From Closterium sp. Naga37s-1 (Eukaryota > Streptophyta > Zygnematophyceae > Desmidiales > Closteriaceae): a stretch of DNA of 64,000 bases. The position numbers and the translations under genes were made by a program. Location of the stretch: the NCBI GenBank assembly GCA_947471745.1, contig CANJKZ010000264.1, positions 1,332,501 through 1,396,500 of the forward strand. Direction: 5' to 3'. Numbering within the stretch: the first letter of the stretch is position 1; each line of letters starts with the position of its first letter. Shown here piece by piece: positions 1-13,600 of the stretch. The notes under the pieces are model-generated. The model was not told the DNA's origin. It worked only from the letters and a program-made list of their open reading frames with translations, and searched no databases.

Positions 1-226
1 CGACTCGGGCCTGAGCGAAGCGCGCTCCGGGCAGGAAAAAAAATTTCGTGGTGGTGGGCCCTAGGAATCGTTCCCACTAGGGAACCTGCTCGATACCATG
101 AGAAGAAACGAGGAATGGGGAATGACTAAGGGAAAGTTGGGTACAAAAATGCAAACCCTAGAAAACTGTACCCCACATGTGCTACCCCACTATAGCCTAC
201 AGTAGCTCTGTCATATAAATCTGACA
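1..226 (-). mobile_element. Copia-A 5' LTR and leader, cut by window edge
   Basis: The sequence at 99-226 is an LTR of the same family as the pair at 17257 and 24498: it starts TGAGAA, ends CTGACA and shares the core with CCCTAGAAAACTGTACC and CCCCACTATAGCCTACAG. The reverse complement of a tRNA primer site (CGATACCA) abuts it at 91-98, so the element is read on the minus strand and its body lies left of the window. The leader at 1-90 is shared with the other copies. It sits just downstream of the Helitron helicase. Confidence 0.75.
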
Positions 227-334
227 AGAACAGTCCATTCTAAATTTGCGCACATTATGAAATGCAAATCTTCCACGTGCGGATTTTAACGCGATGACAT
301 TCATGGGTTCTGGAACTACAGTTAGGCTTGACTT

Positions 335-1724
335 TCATAGACGCTCCATCTCTCTTACCACTTCTTTGTGTACATTGATCGACCCGGCTGAAAAGTTCTC
401 TAAATATAATGATTGTGACGATCGAAATCTACTCAGTGCAACGTAAGCCGTATGATGAAAAAGATGTCGGTGAAAATGAACCACACCAGAACTGAACGTA
501 GAACCTTGACTTCGATGCACACTAATGGCGTCACTTGGACGAAGAGGAAATTGTAACCTTGCAACGGTATCATGCTTACGATTGATGGAAAACTCTCTAT
601 TTTGTCGCACGATCGGGGTGTATCGATGATCGGAAACTTTCCACAATGAAAAAAGTTGGTAGCAATCGCGTCGCATCCTCTTTCCAATACGAGGATCATC
701 AAAAAGCACCCATATAACATCAACCTCACCCGTTTCATTTGAGGAAAACAACTTTACAGTCGCAGGTGTACCGTGTGAAAATCCCGTCGGTAGTATCCAC
801 GTTGATTACAACATGCACCTTACCATCAACATACAATCGCAAATATGCATGCAAACCACCTGTTTTTTTCGAATCTGATGAAGCATACCTTGAAGGCTGA
901 TGTTTACGAGTTGCCGATTTTTCGAACAAATGTAGATCATGTGCAGGAATCACATACTTTTCGCTCGTTGAAGCCTCAAAAACAGCGTTGTTGTGATGAT
1001 CGATGTCGGCGTTCCTACAAAAAATATGTTGCATTCCACTCAAAATATGGCAAGGTTTATTCAACGAGGTAAAATAGTCGATGTCTGCATCCGTCTGATT
1101 GCCTTCTCGTAGCCGATTGAGACGCTCCGCAAAAGTATGCTCATCCTTCTGACGCATAATGATCGTAAGCTCAATCATCTTGAACAAACTCCATACGTTA
1201 CCTTCAATGAATGTAGAAGGAGAGCCGGTGTCCTTGAAACAATATTGATCAGCAACCGGTGGCAATTGAAACAAATCACCGACAAGAATCATGTGTAACC
1301 CTCCGAACGGTGTTTGTTCTGCGCCTCGTAGCTCTCTCAAACGCCAATCTAACCAGTGAAACATGTGCTTACCGAGCATTGAGACTTCGTCGACAACAAC
1401 GACTCTAACATCGCAAAAACGTGAACGCAGTGTGTTTAATCTATCGGAAGATAGATTAAAAATACTTATATTTTGAGAAACGGGTATCATTAGCGCGTTA
1501 TGGATAGTATATCCATTTATGTTAAATGCAGCAATGCTCGACGGTGCCAGTTTCAAAACTTTTATTGAACAAGGGTTTGTATGAACAGACGCATTGAACA
1601 TTCGAGATATCCTCTCTGTCACGACATTGATGAGCACAGATTTCCCAACTCCGGCGCCACCTGTTATGAACAACCGCAGCGGCGATTTCTCCGATCGGAT
1701 ATGGTGTACAATATGATCACACAC
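335..1724 (-). pseudogene. Helitron PIF1 helicase domain, frameshifted
   Basis: This encodes the helicase half of the Helitron transposase, which unwinds DNA during rolling-circle transposition. The first frame (1724-735) has Walker A GGAGVGKS, Walker B VVVDEVSM and the motif GDLFQLPP. It then runs to YVDGKVHVVINVDTTDG. The second frame (751-335) carries the last PIF1 motifs, VHRSQGSTF and YVALSRFRS. The two frames overlap by 17 bases, so one frameshift separates them. Upstream, the frame containing STEQRSVCDHIVHH shows that another frameshift near 1745 separates this part from the Rep part. All recognisable helicase motifs survive, but the protein cannot be made as one chain. Confidence 0.85.
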
Positions 1725-3150
1725 TGAACGTTGCTCGGTGCTGAGTGCATTCTCTTAACCGCAAGTATTCGGAATCGTCAACATTGATGCGGACAAAAAC
1801 GTCAACTGCTCTTTTTTGTGGCTCATCCATGTTCAGCTCATTTCCAATGTCGATTTTGTCGTCTTCATTTGATATAGTCGTGCCACTAGAATTTCTTTCA
1901 TCGTTTAGCTCTGCCTCCTTGAAAGCTAATGCCCAAGAATCGTTTCCACTTGTATACTCCGACTCCTTGGCTTCAATCTCATTCTTAAAGGTTTTGTACG
2001 TTTCGAAAAAAAGAGCCCGTTCAGTTGGCTCTTCCCTGAACGGATAAAATAGTAAAACACGCTCTCGTATATAATTCCACAAATCCTGCTCTTTGTGGAA
2101 AATTACGAATCGTAAAACTTTACACTTTTTACGGCAATAATAGTATCTTCGTACATTTGACAAGTCTGGGCCAATTAAACGCGCATTGTCGACATTTGTC
2201 GATCGCAATGCAATTTCGTACTTAGAAGCAAAATCGGCTAGGCATGTCGTTTCTAGAGAAGTTGGTCTACTCTTGTATCGTTCCAATAGAGCGTACGGCT
2301 GATATATATTTGTGCTATCTGGCTCTAATGTCTGCAACTCACTGATTGTTTTGAGGGTCAACAATCGTTCGGTAGGCGGAGCTGTATTTACAAACAATAC
2401 CTGTCGTGTTGACATGCGATACTGAAGTCCAAGCAACACATAACAAGCCTCTTGTGCACTAACCTCTTGCGAGTTAAGCATCGCATTACCAAGAAAACGC
2501 AAGACTGTCTTAATACCACCATTTTGTAGTCGCGCCTTTTCAACAGCACGCCGCATCATAACGCTCATACCTTTACTCGCCTTGGTCATGTAAGAAACAA
2601 TATATGCCGCAACGCTGTACGGATCAATGCACAATTGGACATCCATGTTGCCATTCCATGCGCACAAAATGACTGGATTATAATTATTGATAAAGACATC
2701 ACTCGCTTTACGACGAAGAACGAGCGTAGCGCGCTTGAGAGTAGATCGAATTGCCATAATGTAGTCAGACATCGAAAGCCCCAATTCCTCTAAAAATAAA
2801 TCAAACGTGCTGGAAGACTTTGACAATCGTTCCAGTTGCTCCTTCACAAGGCTCGCATTGTTCTTTATCCTTTTCTTTTCCTTTTCTGTGAGTGAAGAAG
2901 GCATCGGATGCAATACCATTGTAGTTGGAAGCGGAAACCTTGGAAACCCAAACCTGCATTTTTTGTTACCGGCTTGCAATCGCTGACAAGATCGAGAATG
3001 CTTATGGGTCTGTAAACGCAGAAGTTGAGGGTCCAAACCTTCTGATGACGAACTGATGTGGTTATCCGCGAATGCTATGATGTCCGCAAGGGTATCACAA
3101 TTAACAACCTTGGATGTTTTGCTCCAAAGAACTGCGTGAGTGTGCGGTGC
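1717..3150 (-). pseudogene. Helitron Rep, HUH motif to linker
   Basis: This is the middle part of the transposase. Reading on the minus strand, the coding sequence starts abruptly with APHTHAVLW, the two-histidine (HUH) metal-binding motif of the Rep endonuclease. It continues through CRFGFPRFP and IDPYSVAAYIVSYMTKASKG, regions typical of Helitron Rep. The residues that should precede the HUH motif lie on the far side of the LTR fragment. The long Ala-Pro-Arg stretch that the open frame adds upstream of APHTH is translated GC-rich retrotransposon leader, not Helitron. The frame ends near 1717 after a frameshift just before the helicase. Confidence 0.85.
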
Positions 3151-3886
3151 GGCGCTGCAGCAGGTGACGGGGCCGAGAGCGAGGTGGCGGGGCCGCAGGT
3201 AGGGTGGCGGGGCCGCCGAGTGAGGCAGCAGGGCCGCTAGGTAGGGCGGCGGGGCCGCTAGGTAGGGCGGCGGGGCCGCAGGTAGGGTAGGGCGGCGACG
3301 AGCCAGGCGGCGACGGGCCGGGACAGGCGGCGCACGGGCCACAACGGGCGGCGACGGGCCGGGGGAGGCGGCGCACGGGCCGCGACGGGCGGCGACGGGC
3401 CGGGCGGCGACGGGCCGCGACGAGCGGCGGCGGGCCGGGACAGGCGGCGCACGGGCCGCGTCGGGCCGCGTCAGGTGGCGACGGGCCGGGACAGGCGGCG
3501 CAGGGGCCGCGTCGCACGGGACGGGCGGCTCACGTGGCCGGGGCGGGCGTCAAAAGGGCGGCGGGCGGGCCGCGTAGGGTGGCGACGGGCCGCTAAGGGC
3601 GGCGACGGCCGAGCAAGGGCGGCTCGAGGGAGGCCGCGACGGTAGAGAGAGGACCCGAGGCGCGACTCGGGCCTAAGCGGAGCGCGCTTCGGGCAGAAAA
3701 AAAAAATTTCGATGGTGGGCCCTAGGATCAGTTCCCACTAGGGAACCTGCTCGATACCATGAGAAGAAACAAGAGTGGATGAACTATGAATGAAGTGGGT
3801 ACAAGTACTAACCCTAATTGGGTTGTACCCCCTATGGGATACCCCACTACAGCCTACACAAAAGTATAAGCTATAACGTTCTGACA
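3151..3886 (-). mobile_element. Copia-A LTR plus leader fragment in Helitron
   Basis: The sequence at 3760-3886 is a 127-bp LTR of the Copia-A family, diverged from the others. The primer-site complement CGATACCA lies at 3752-3759 and the GC-rich leader at 3151-3750. The internal region and the other LTR are absent. The right boundary falls inside codons of the Helitron Rep (after DEF), and the left boundary falls right after the alanine codon of APHTH. The flank AACTC at 3887-3891 has no partner at the left edge. A deletion after insertion therefore seems to have removed the 3' part of the element and probably a few Helitron codons. Confidence 0.75.
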
Positions 3887-6444
3887 AACTCGTCTAACGA
3901 AAAATAGTCCGTGGTACCACCCAATACGCCAGAATTCTTATTAAGTAACCGAAAAAATAATGATTTTTTCCTAAACTCATAGTATCGAGCGCATGTAACT
4001 GGATCGTTTCTAACCAATGTACAAATCGTATCAAAATCGAGTGGTACGCTCACGTTGTGAGGTATTTTAGCCGGATTTTTTCGTAATTTGTTCACTCTTA
4101 AAAGTATCTCGTGAAGATCGGTCCATTTGGTGTCCGCCATCGATAACGTCAAAAAGAACGTCGGTCTTCCTAATTGACGCAACAACGCAAAAAGGTCTCG
4201 TTTGCACATATCTCTGTAGTGTTGTGTAGTGCGCATTTTCTTAAAGTCATTGTAGAGAGCGTCCTTCTGTTGCAAGCTAGCACGCTTCGTTTCGCTTAAC
4301 ATGTCACTTGCGGTGAATGTTTGCAAATTTTTGATTTTGTCTTGTCTAACCCTAGTTGCGATCACGTTTTGCACTTGAAGAATCTCTTTTTTGTACAGTT
4401 TGAAGAATATATTCGGAATATTGGTTGCGCAACGACCGTTGACATGTTTCAGTTCCCACTTGGCTATATCCGAATACGAAACGTTCACATCATGCGATCC
4501 TTTAAATCTTCGTTGACCACAATAAATCGTAGGGAAACTTAATTCTTCGACGTCTTTATCCAGTATAATAGACAACGGTTTTGCGTGTTCACCAGGTGCC
4601 ATCTGGACAATGCATTGTGAAGGTTGCTGATAAAATGGTTCTTGTGTTAAAAGAGTATCAATCACACCAACATTGTGATCATCAGCATCTTCACTTTCAT
4701 CTGAGGACGCAGATGTTGATTCATGTGGTGTTTTGTTATTGTTGTTGGTACTATTATTTGATATTGACGCATCATTATGGCCCTCGTATTGTTTCATATT
4801 GTGTTTGTTGAGATGGATGCCGTACTCTTTGAAAAGATCTTGATTGCAAAGAAAACGCAATGTTTTTGCAGGACGTACATTATCTTCAAGAACGTTAGTT
4901 TCATAAACAAGCTTTCGTTTTAACTGTACTTTGATAGTATGTGTATCATCTGGTAATCGTGGAAGGGCCTGCACCATTTCATCGACCTTGACGGGGATAT
5001 TTATTACACCGCCACGTATTCCGAACTGCTTTCCAACAGACAAAGAATGAATCTTCATAAAAGGTATACGAGGGATCACTAATCTCTCTTCCAATGGTGT
5101 TATATCTGAAAAATCCAATGGTCTTGTAGGGAAACCAAGTTGATTAAGGTTAGACAATGGTGACGTTTTTCCGTCGCTTTCATATCTTGCACAATATCGA
5201 CATATACGTTGGAATGATCGCTCAGTCTTTGTTCCAACCATATAATGCTCAAAATTTAGTGTACCGCATGATTGGCATTCTATATCAGGTCCGCACTTGG
5301 AATCTTGTTGAAACTTTATCAATTGTCTGTCTTTGTTTTTCTTAAAAGGCTTCCTTTTAATTGATACGTCTTTGAACTTCAAGTCGAATTCGTCATTTGG
5401 AATAGGAACGCCAGAATCGACGTGCAATCCAAATGTTACATCCATGGCATACCCCTGCGTATCACCTATTTTATGATGTATGAAGTATGCCCTCGCGAAG
5501 GCTGCATCTGCAGCATGTTGGAAACCAGAAAACGAATATGGCTTCTTGTTGTAGTTGACAAGAAATTTGAAGTCACGAGCGAGCGCTCTTACACCAACAT
5601 ACCGTTTTTTAGTTCCGTCTTGTGTCTCTGAATAATCATGACAAATACAGAAACAAGCTTTCGAAATGTGGCGTTCTTGTAACGCACGCCCTTCCAAACA
5701 AACTCTTACGGGTTGTTTTTTGCGATTGTCAACTTGACACGTGGTATGCGAATCCATAGAGGCATCTGTCAAACAAACTGTATCGACGCTGGCAACAGAC
5801 TCACATGAAACCTCATGCAAGTGGTCCACAACAGACTTCACAGGACTTACAGGGTTTCTTGGCAAATTCATGCGGTCTTGCTTTCGAAAAACCTCTGGTA
5901 CAGCCATCCGAATGTCCAACATATACTCATCTGACGGATATCGAGTGCCATATATGACGCCGTTTTGAGCAGGAACGAGTAAAGAGTAATGTGCTCCAGA
6001 ATAATCGAAATGCAAATGCATCACTCGCTCGGTAGGCGTACCTTCTTGTGCCCGATAACAAGCGACAAACTGGATCGTACTTGGCCAAATAATTGTTGTC
6101 GTGTTGTACACAACAGAAAATGCACTCACCTCGTTACTAGATCCATAAATGCCTTCAGGTGAAAGATAGTCGAAATACTCATTAGCTGACTCGAAATGGC
6201 GCTCGTGTCCCACACTAGCCCTTACAGGATACTCGTATTTTGACTTCTCCCAATTCTCAACAACGTGTCGCAAGATTTTTTGTTTTACGTCTTCGTACAA
6301 TTCTTGCGTACCATATAACCCCATGGATAAACTTCTAAACAAGCAATTACCATCTCCTGAAATTTGTACCAACTCTAAACGATATTGCTTATGAAACTCA
6401 CCGTCTGTTCGCTCTCCCGTAAAGATAACATCCGAGTTGGCCAT
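3887..6444 (-). pseudogene. Helitron N-terminal part: OTU protease and Rep N domain
   Basis: From the first ATG at 6444 the protein opens with an OTU-type deubiquitinase domain: catalytic motif SGDGNCLFRSL near residue 30 and a late histidine in GAHYSLLVP. Next come a Cys-rich segment (CQSCG, ICRYCARY) and the conserved region PRIPFMKIHSL. The Helitron-like N domain follows, with GRPTFFLTLSMADTKW. OTU fused to Rep is known in several Helitron lineages, and its role in transposition is unclear. The last genuine residues are DYFSLDEF; the three following codons and the TAG stop come from the inserted LTR. The frame is otherwise open for about 850 codons, so decay is probably recent or confined to a few events. 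Confidence 0.85.
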
Positions 6445-6544
6445 AGCGGAGCGTACGTCCAACCAAACCACAAAAGTGTCTCAGAACACCTGTACAAGGC
6501 GCACGTGCAATGCAAAAAAAAAAAATCATAAATACGAAAGCTTT

Positions 6545-7600
6545 TGAAATACTCAATCTAACATGCTTGGCGAGCAAGATAAGGGTGAGGTAGAAAAGAG
6601 ACAAAACAGAGGCAGATGCAAGACATTCTGCAAGAAGAAACCATCGACAAAGCTGGGTGCGCAGACTCTTACGAGACTAGGCGCAACCGCAAGCTGGCTA
6701 AGGTGAATAAGAGCAGCAGCAGGCCACGGAAGATGAGAGGTGCTTCTAAGAAGCAGTGCTACAACGAACGGATGGCAAGGCCTTGTACGAGTGATCTGAG
6801 GGGGCCTGGGGGGTTGAAAGAATAAGAAGTGCAAATTGACCATGAGTTAAACATGCACGCTTGGGATTATCATGGAAACAAAGTTCTTTTACGACAAGGA
6901 GGGAGAGAACAAATGAACATACGTTCGAATAAGACGTGCGGATACGAAGGAGCAGCAAAGCGAGAAAAGATATGGAAATCCATACCAATAACGCAAATGT
7001 AGTAACAAAATTTGTTGATTCAAATGATGTTTTTCCAAAATTTTATGTAACATGTGTTGAGCACGAAATTGAGGAGTAGGAGAATATGAAGTAGTGCAGA
7101 ATGACAAACAATTCATACAAGAATGGGTGAGACGACCAAAAAGATAAAGATCTTTTCAAGCTAAGTAGTAAGAGGATGAAAGCAAAGGCTGGGAGCAGTA
7201 GAAAGAATGCGAAGGGTGAAGGAGAGAATCGAATCAGTAGAGGCGGATGCAAGGTATCTTGCAACGAAGAACGATTCACGAAGCTGGGTACGCAAACGCT
7301 TACGAGGCTAAGGGCAGCAACAAGCAGGATGAGGGCGATAGAGAACAGCAAGCCGCGGAAGATAAGAGGTGCGTGTGCGAGGCCCTGTGGGGGTAAGACA
7401 ATAAGAAATGCAAATTGCCCAAGAATTTTACATGAATGCATGGGATGATCAGATAGACTATGTTCTTCATCGACAATTAGTACGAGGACAAGATCATTTT
7501 TATTTGGATCGGACAAGCGAACAATGTTGCTGGGAACTTTCCTGGTGTATAAGAGCAAGGACAGTGGGGGAAAACGAGCAAGCCAAAGTGACGATAAAAG
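6545..7600. repeat. Diverged repeat blocks before the satellite
   Basis: No gene is supported here. Two related blocks lie about 633 bp apart, at roughly 6615-6740 and 7248-7372. Both contain a segment like GAAGCTGGGTACGCAAACGC followed by CTTACGAG, and later CCGCGGAAGATAAGAGGTGC. They look like an older, diverged relative of the array that follows. Confidence 0.6.
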
Positions 7601-10600
7601 GAATGACAAAGATGGGGTGAACTATCAGGATAGGAATAGGATGCAAGGGCAATAGATGCTGTTTGGAATTCTATACCGCAACTAAATCAGCCCAAACACA
7701 TTGGTGGTGGTATGGCAGGTGAAGCTGTGCATGTGAGTGTGTTGGCTCATACAAGAGACATGTGGCAAAGTGGACGAACAGGCGGAAAGATACGAGAAAA
7801 CGTCCATGAGAGTATACGCACTGAAATTGTGTTTATAACCCATTCCTCCTTTCTGGTTCGTTGGAAACGCTTTTCTAGAAAGTTCTCAAAATCAATCGAA
7901 GCTTACACGGTAGTGGGGGATGTGACCATGAAGAGAAGTGGAAGAAGGAAGCCCGACAAGATTGCTAGAAATTTTCCTGACGTGGAATGGCAAGGAGAGT
8001 GGGGGAAAAGGACCAAGAGAAAATGACGAAAAAGGACACGGCAAAGATGGGGTGAACTATCTGGATAGGAATAGGATGCAAGGACAATAGATGATGTTTC
8101 GAATTCTATAACTCAACTAAATCTGCCCAAAATCAATGATGATGGTATGGCGTAGGGAAGCTGTGTGTTTGAGCGTGTTGGTTCGTACTGGAAACATGTG
8201 GCAAAGTGTACGAAGAGGTGGAAGGATACGAGAAACCGTCCAAGAGAGTATACGCACTGAAATTGTGTTCATAACCTGTTCTTCCTTTCTGGTTCGTTGG
8301 AACCAAATTTCCTAGAAAGTTCTCAAAATCAATCGTGGCTTACACGCTAGTGAAGAATGTGAGCGTGAAGAGAAGTGGAAGAAGGAAGCCTGACAAGATT
8401 GCTAGAAACTTTCCTGATGTGGAATGGCAAGGAGAATGGGGGAAAATGACCAAGAGAAAATGAGGAAGAAGGACACGGCAAAGATGGGGTGAACTATCTG
8501 GATAGGAATAGGATGCAAGGGCAATAGATGATCTTTGGAATTCTATACCCCAACTAAATCTGCCCAAAAACAATGTTGATGGTATGGCACGTAAAGTTGT
8601 GCGTTTGAACGTGTTGGTTCGTACCAGGAACATGTGGCAAAGTGTACGAAAAGGTGGAAAGGTACGAGAAACCGTCCAGGAGAGTATACGCACTGAAATT
8701 GTGTTCATAACCCGTTCTTACATTTTAGTTCGTTGGAAACACATTTCCTAGAAAGTTCTCAAAATCAATCGTGGCTTACACGCTAGTGAAGAATGTGAGC
8801 GTGAAGAGAAGTGGAAGAAGGAAGCCTGACAAGATTGCTAGAAACTTTCCTGATGTGGAATGGCAAGGAGAATGGGGGAAAATGACCAAGAGAAAATGAG
8901 GAAGAAGGACACGGCAAAGATGGGGTGAACTATCTGGATAGGAATAGGATGCAAGGGCAATAGATGATCTTTGGAATTCTATACCCCAACTAAATCTGCC
9001 CAAAAACAATGTTGATGGTATGGCACGTAAAGTTGTGCGTTTGAACGTGTTGGTTCGTACCAGGAACATGTGGCAAAGTGTACGAAAAGGTGGAAAGGTA
9101 CGAGAAACCGTCCAGGAGAGTATACGCACTGAAATTGTGTTCATAACCCGTTCTTACATTTTAGTTCGTTGGAAACACATTTCCTAGAAAGTTCTCAAAA
9201 TCAATCGTGGCTTACACGCTAGTGAAGAATGTGAGCGTGAAGAGAAGTGGAAGAAGGAAGCCTGACAAGATTGCTAGAAACTTTCCTGATGTGGAATGGC
9301 AAGGAGAATGGGGGAAAATGACCAAGAGAAAATGAGGAAGAAGGACACGGCAAAGATGGGGTGAACTATCTGGATAGGAATAGGATGCAAGGGCAATAGA
9401 TGATCTTTGGAATTCTATACCCCAACTAAATCTGCCCAAAAACAATGTTGATGGTATGGCACGTAAAGTTGTGCGTTTGAACGTGTTGGTTCGTACCAGG
9501 AACATGTGGCAAAGTGTACGAAAAGGTGGAAAGGTACGAGAAACCGTCCAGGAGAGTATACGCACTGAAATTGTGTTCATAACCCGTTCTTACATTTTAG
9601 TTCGTTGGAAACACATTTCCTAGAAAGTTCTCAAAATCAATCGTGGCTTACACGCTAGTGAAGAATGTGAGCGTGAAGAGAAGTGGAAGAAGGAAGCCTG
9701 ACAAGATTGCTAGAAACTTTCCTGATGTGGAATGGCAAGGAGAATGGGGGAAAATGACCAAGAGAAAATGAGGAAGAAGGACACGGCAAAGATGGGGTGA
9801 ACTATCTGGATAGCAATAGGATGCAAGGGCAATAGATGATCTTTGGAATTCTATACCCCAACTAAATCTGCCCAAAAACAATGTTGATGGTATGGCACGT
9901 AAAGTTGTGCGTTTGAACGTGTTGGTTCGTACCAGGAACATGTGGCAAAGTGTACGAAAAGGTGGAAAGGTACGAGAAACCGTCCAGGAGAGTATACGCA
10001 CTGAAATTGTGTTCATAACCCGTTCTTACATTTTAGTTCGTTGGAAACACATTTCCTAGAAAGTTCTCAAAATCAATCGTGGCTTACACGGTGGTGAGGG
10101 ATGTGAGCGTGAGGAGAAGTGGAAGAAGGAAGCTCGACAAAGTTGCCAAGAACTTTCCTGATGTAGAATGACAAGGAGAGTGGGGGAAAACGACCAAGCC
10201 AAAGTGACGACAAGGGGAACGACAAAGATGGGGTGAACTATCAGGATATGAATAGGATGCATGGGCAATAGATCATGTTTCTGTTTCTATAACACAACTA
10301 AATCTGCCCAAAAATATTGATGGTGGTATGGCAGGTGAAGCCGTGCATGTGAGAGTGTTGGCTCGTACCAGCAACATGTGGTAAAGTGTACAAAGGGGTG
10401 GAAAGATACGTGAAACCGTCCAGGAGAGTATACGCACTGAAATTGTGTTCATAACCCGTTCTTCCATTCTAGTTCGTTGGAAACACATTTCCTAGAAAGT
10501 TCTCAAAATCAATTGTGGCTTACACGGTAGTGAGGGATGTGAGCGTGAGGAGAAGTGGGAGAAAGAAGCCCGACAAAGCTGCTAAGAACTTTCCTGATGT

Positions 10601-13600
10601 GGAATGGCAAGGAGAATGGGGGAAAATGACCAAGAGAAAATGAGGAAGAAGGACACGGCAAAGATGGGGTGAACTATCTGGATAGGAATAGGATGCAAGG
10701 GCAATAGATGATCTTTGGAATTCTATACCCCAACTAAATCTGCCCAAAAACAATGTTGATGGTATGGCACGTAAAGTTGTGCGTTTGAACGTGTTGGTTC
10801 GTACCAGGAACATGTGGCAAAGTGTACGAAAAGGTGGAAAGGTACGAGAAACCGTCCAGGAGAGTATACGCACTGAAATTGTGTTCATAACCCGTTCTTA
10901 CATTTTAGTTCGTTGGAAACACATTTCCTAGAAAGTTCTCAAAATCAATCGTGGCTTACACGGTGGTGAGGGATGTGAGCATGAGGAGAAGTGGAAGAAG
11001 GAAGCTCGACAAAGTTGCCAAGAACTTTCCTGATGTAGAATGACAAGGAGAGTGGGGGAAAATGACCAAGCCAAAGCGACGACAAGGGGAACGACAAAGA
11101 TGGGGTGAACTATCAGGATATGAATAGGATGCATGGGCAATAGATCATGTTTCGGTTTCTATAACACAACTAAATCTGCCCAAAAATATTGATGGTGGTA
11201 TGGCAGGTGAAGCCGTGCATGTGAGAGTGTTGGCTCGTACCAGCAACATGTGGTAAAGTGTACAAAGGGGTGGAAAGATACGTGAAACCGTCCAGGAGAG
11301 TATACGCACTGAAATTGTGTTCATAACCCGTTCTTCCATTCTAGTTAGTTGGAAACACATTTCCTAGAAAGTTCTCAAAATCAATTGTGGCTTACACGGT
11401 AGTGAGGGATGTGAGCGTGAGGAGAAGTGGAAGAAAGAAGCCCGACAAAGCTGATAAGAACTTTCCTGATGTAGAATGACAAGGAGAGTGGGGGAAAACG
11501 ACCAAGCCAAAGAGACGACAAGGGGAACGACAAAGATGGGGTGAACTATCCGGATATGAATAGGATGCATGGGCAATAGATCATGTTTCGGTTTCTATAA
11601 CACAACTAAATCTGCCCAAAAATATTGATGGTGGTATGGCAGGTGAAGCCGTGCATGTGAGAGTGTTGGCTCGTACCAGCAACATGTGGTAAAGTGTACA
11701 AAGGGGTGGAAAGATACGTGAAACCGTCCAGGAGAGTAAACGCACTGAAATTGTGTTTATAACCTGTTCTTCCTTTCTGGTTCGTTGGAAGTACATTTCC
11801 TAGAATTTTCTCAAAATCAATCGTGGCTTACACGGTAGTGAGGGATGTGAGCGTAAGGAGAAGTGGAAGAGGTAAGCCTGATGATATTGCTAGAAACTTT
11901 CCTGATGTAGAAGGGCAAGGACAATGGGGGAAATAAACCAAGCCAACGTGACGATAAAAGGAACGACAAAGATGGGGTGAACTATCAGGATAGGAATAGG
12001 ATGCATGGGCAAAGATTCTGTTTCGGTTTCTATAACACAACTAAATCTGTCCAAAAACACTGATGTGGTATGGCAAGTGAAACTGTGTGTGTGAGTGTGT
12101 TGGCTCGTATAAGAGACATGTGGTAAAGTGTACGAAGAGGTGGAAAGATACGAGAAAACGTCCAGGAGAGTATACGCAATGGAATTGTGTTCATTTCCCG
12201 TTCTTCCTTTTTGGCTCGTTGGAAACACATTTTCTATTCTAGAGAGTTTTCAAAACCAATCTTAGCTTACACGGTGGTGAGGGATGTGAGCGTGACGAGA
12301 AGTGGAAGAAGGAAGCCCGAGAATATTGCTAGGAACTTTCCTGATGTGGAATGGCAAGGAGAATGGGGGAAAAGGACCAAGAGAAAATGACGAAAAAGGA
12401 AACGACAAAGATGGAGTGAACTATCAGGATAGGAATAGGACGCAAGGGCAATAGATGCTGTTTGGAATTCTATACCCCAACTAAGTCTGCCCAAAAACAA
12501 TGATGATGGTATGGCACGTGAAGCTGTGTGTTTGAGCGTGTTGGTTCGTACCAGAAACACGTTGTAAAGTGTACGAAGAGGTGGAATACTACGAGAAACT
12601 GTCCAGGAGAGTATACGCACTGAAATTGTGTTCATAACCCGCTCTACATTTCTGGTTCGTTGGAAAAACATTTCCTAGAAAGTTCTCAGAATCAATAGGG
12701 GCTTACACGGTGGTGAGGGGTGTGAGCGTGAGGAGAAGTGGAAGAAGGAAGCCCGACAAGTTGCTAAGAACTTTGCTGATGTATAATGACAAGGAGAATG
12801 GGGGAAAACGGCCAAGCCAAAGGGACGATAAGGGGAACGACAAAGATGGGGTGAACTATTAGGATATGAATAGGTTGCATGGGCAATATATCCTGTTTCA
12901 GTTTCTATAACACAACTAAATCTGCCCAAAAATATTGATGGTGGTATGGCAGGTGAAGTCGTGCATGTGAGAGTGTTGGCTCGTACCAGGAAAATGTTGT
13001 AAAGTGTACAAAGGGGTGGAAAGATACAAGAAAACGTCCAGGAGAGTATACGCAATGAAATAGTGTTCATAACCTGTTCTTCCTTTCTGGTTCGTTGGAA
13101 GTACATTTCCTAGAAAGTTCTCAAAATCAATCGTGGCTTACACGCTAGTGATGGATGTGAGCGTAAGGAGAAGTGGAAGAAGTAAGCCCGATAATATTGC
13201 TAGAAACTTTCCTGATGTAGAAGGGCAAGGACAATGGGGGAAATAAACCAAGCCAGCGTGACGATAAAAGGAACGACAAAGATGGGGTGAACTATCAGTA
13301 TAGGAATAGGATGCATGGGCAAAAGATCTTGTTTGAATTTCTACAACACAACAAAATCTGCCCAAAAACACAAGATGGTGGTATGGCAAGTGAAGCTATG
13401 CGTGTGAGTGTGTTGGCTCGTATAAGAGACATGTGGTAAAGTGTACGAAGAGGTGGAAAGATACGAGAAACCGTCCAAGAGAGTATACGCACTGAAATTG
13501 TGTTCATGACCCGTTCTTCCTTTCTGGTTCGTTGGAAACACATTTCCTATAAAATTCTCATAGTCAATCGTGGTTTATACGGTGGTGAGGGATGTGAGCG

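Larger units (their letters stand above)
227..6500 (-). mobile_element. Degenerate Helitron (OTU-Rep-PIF1 type)
   Basis: Three reading-frame blocks on the minus strand, read from high to low coordinates, give the standard order of a Helitron transposase: an OTU cysteine protease domain, the Helitron-like N domain, the HUH nuclease motif and a C-terminal PIF1 helicase. The protein is broken by an LTR insertion at 3151-3886 and by frame changes near 1745 and near 740. I could not define the element ends: no clear CTRR tail with hairpin was seen between 227 and 335, and the 5' TC end upstream of about 6445 is not resolved. Confidence 0.8.

Noticed and set aside
8340..10016. Four identical 122-codon minus-strand open frames starting MNTISVRILSW
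   Set aside because: They arise from the 436-bp satellite unit, are interrupted in other units, and show no protein features.
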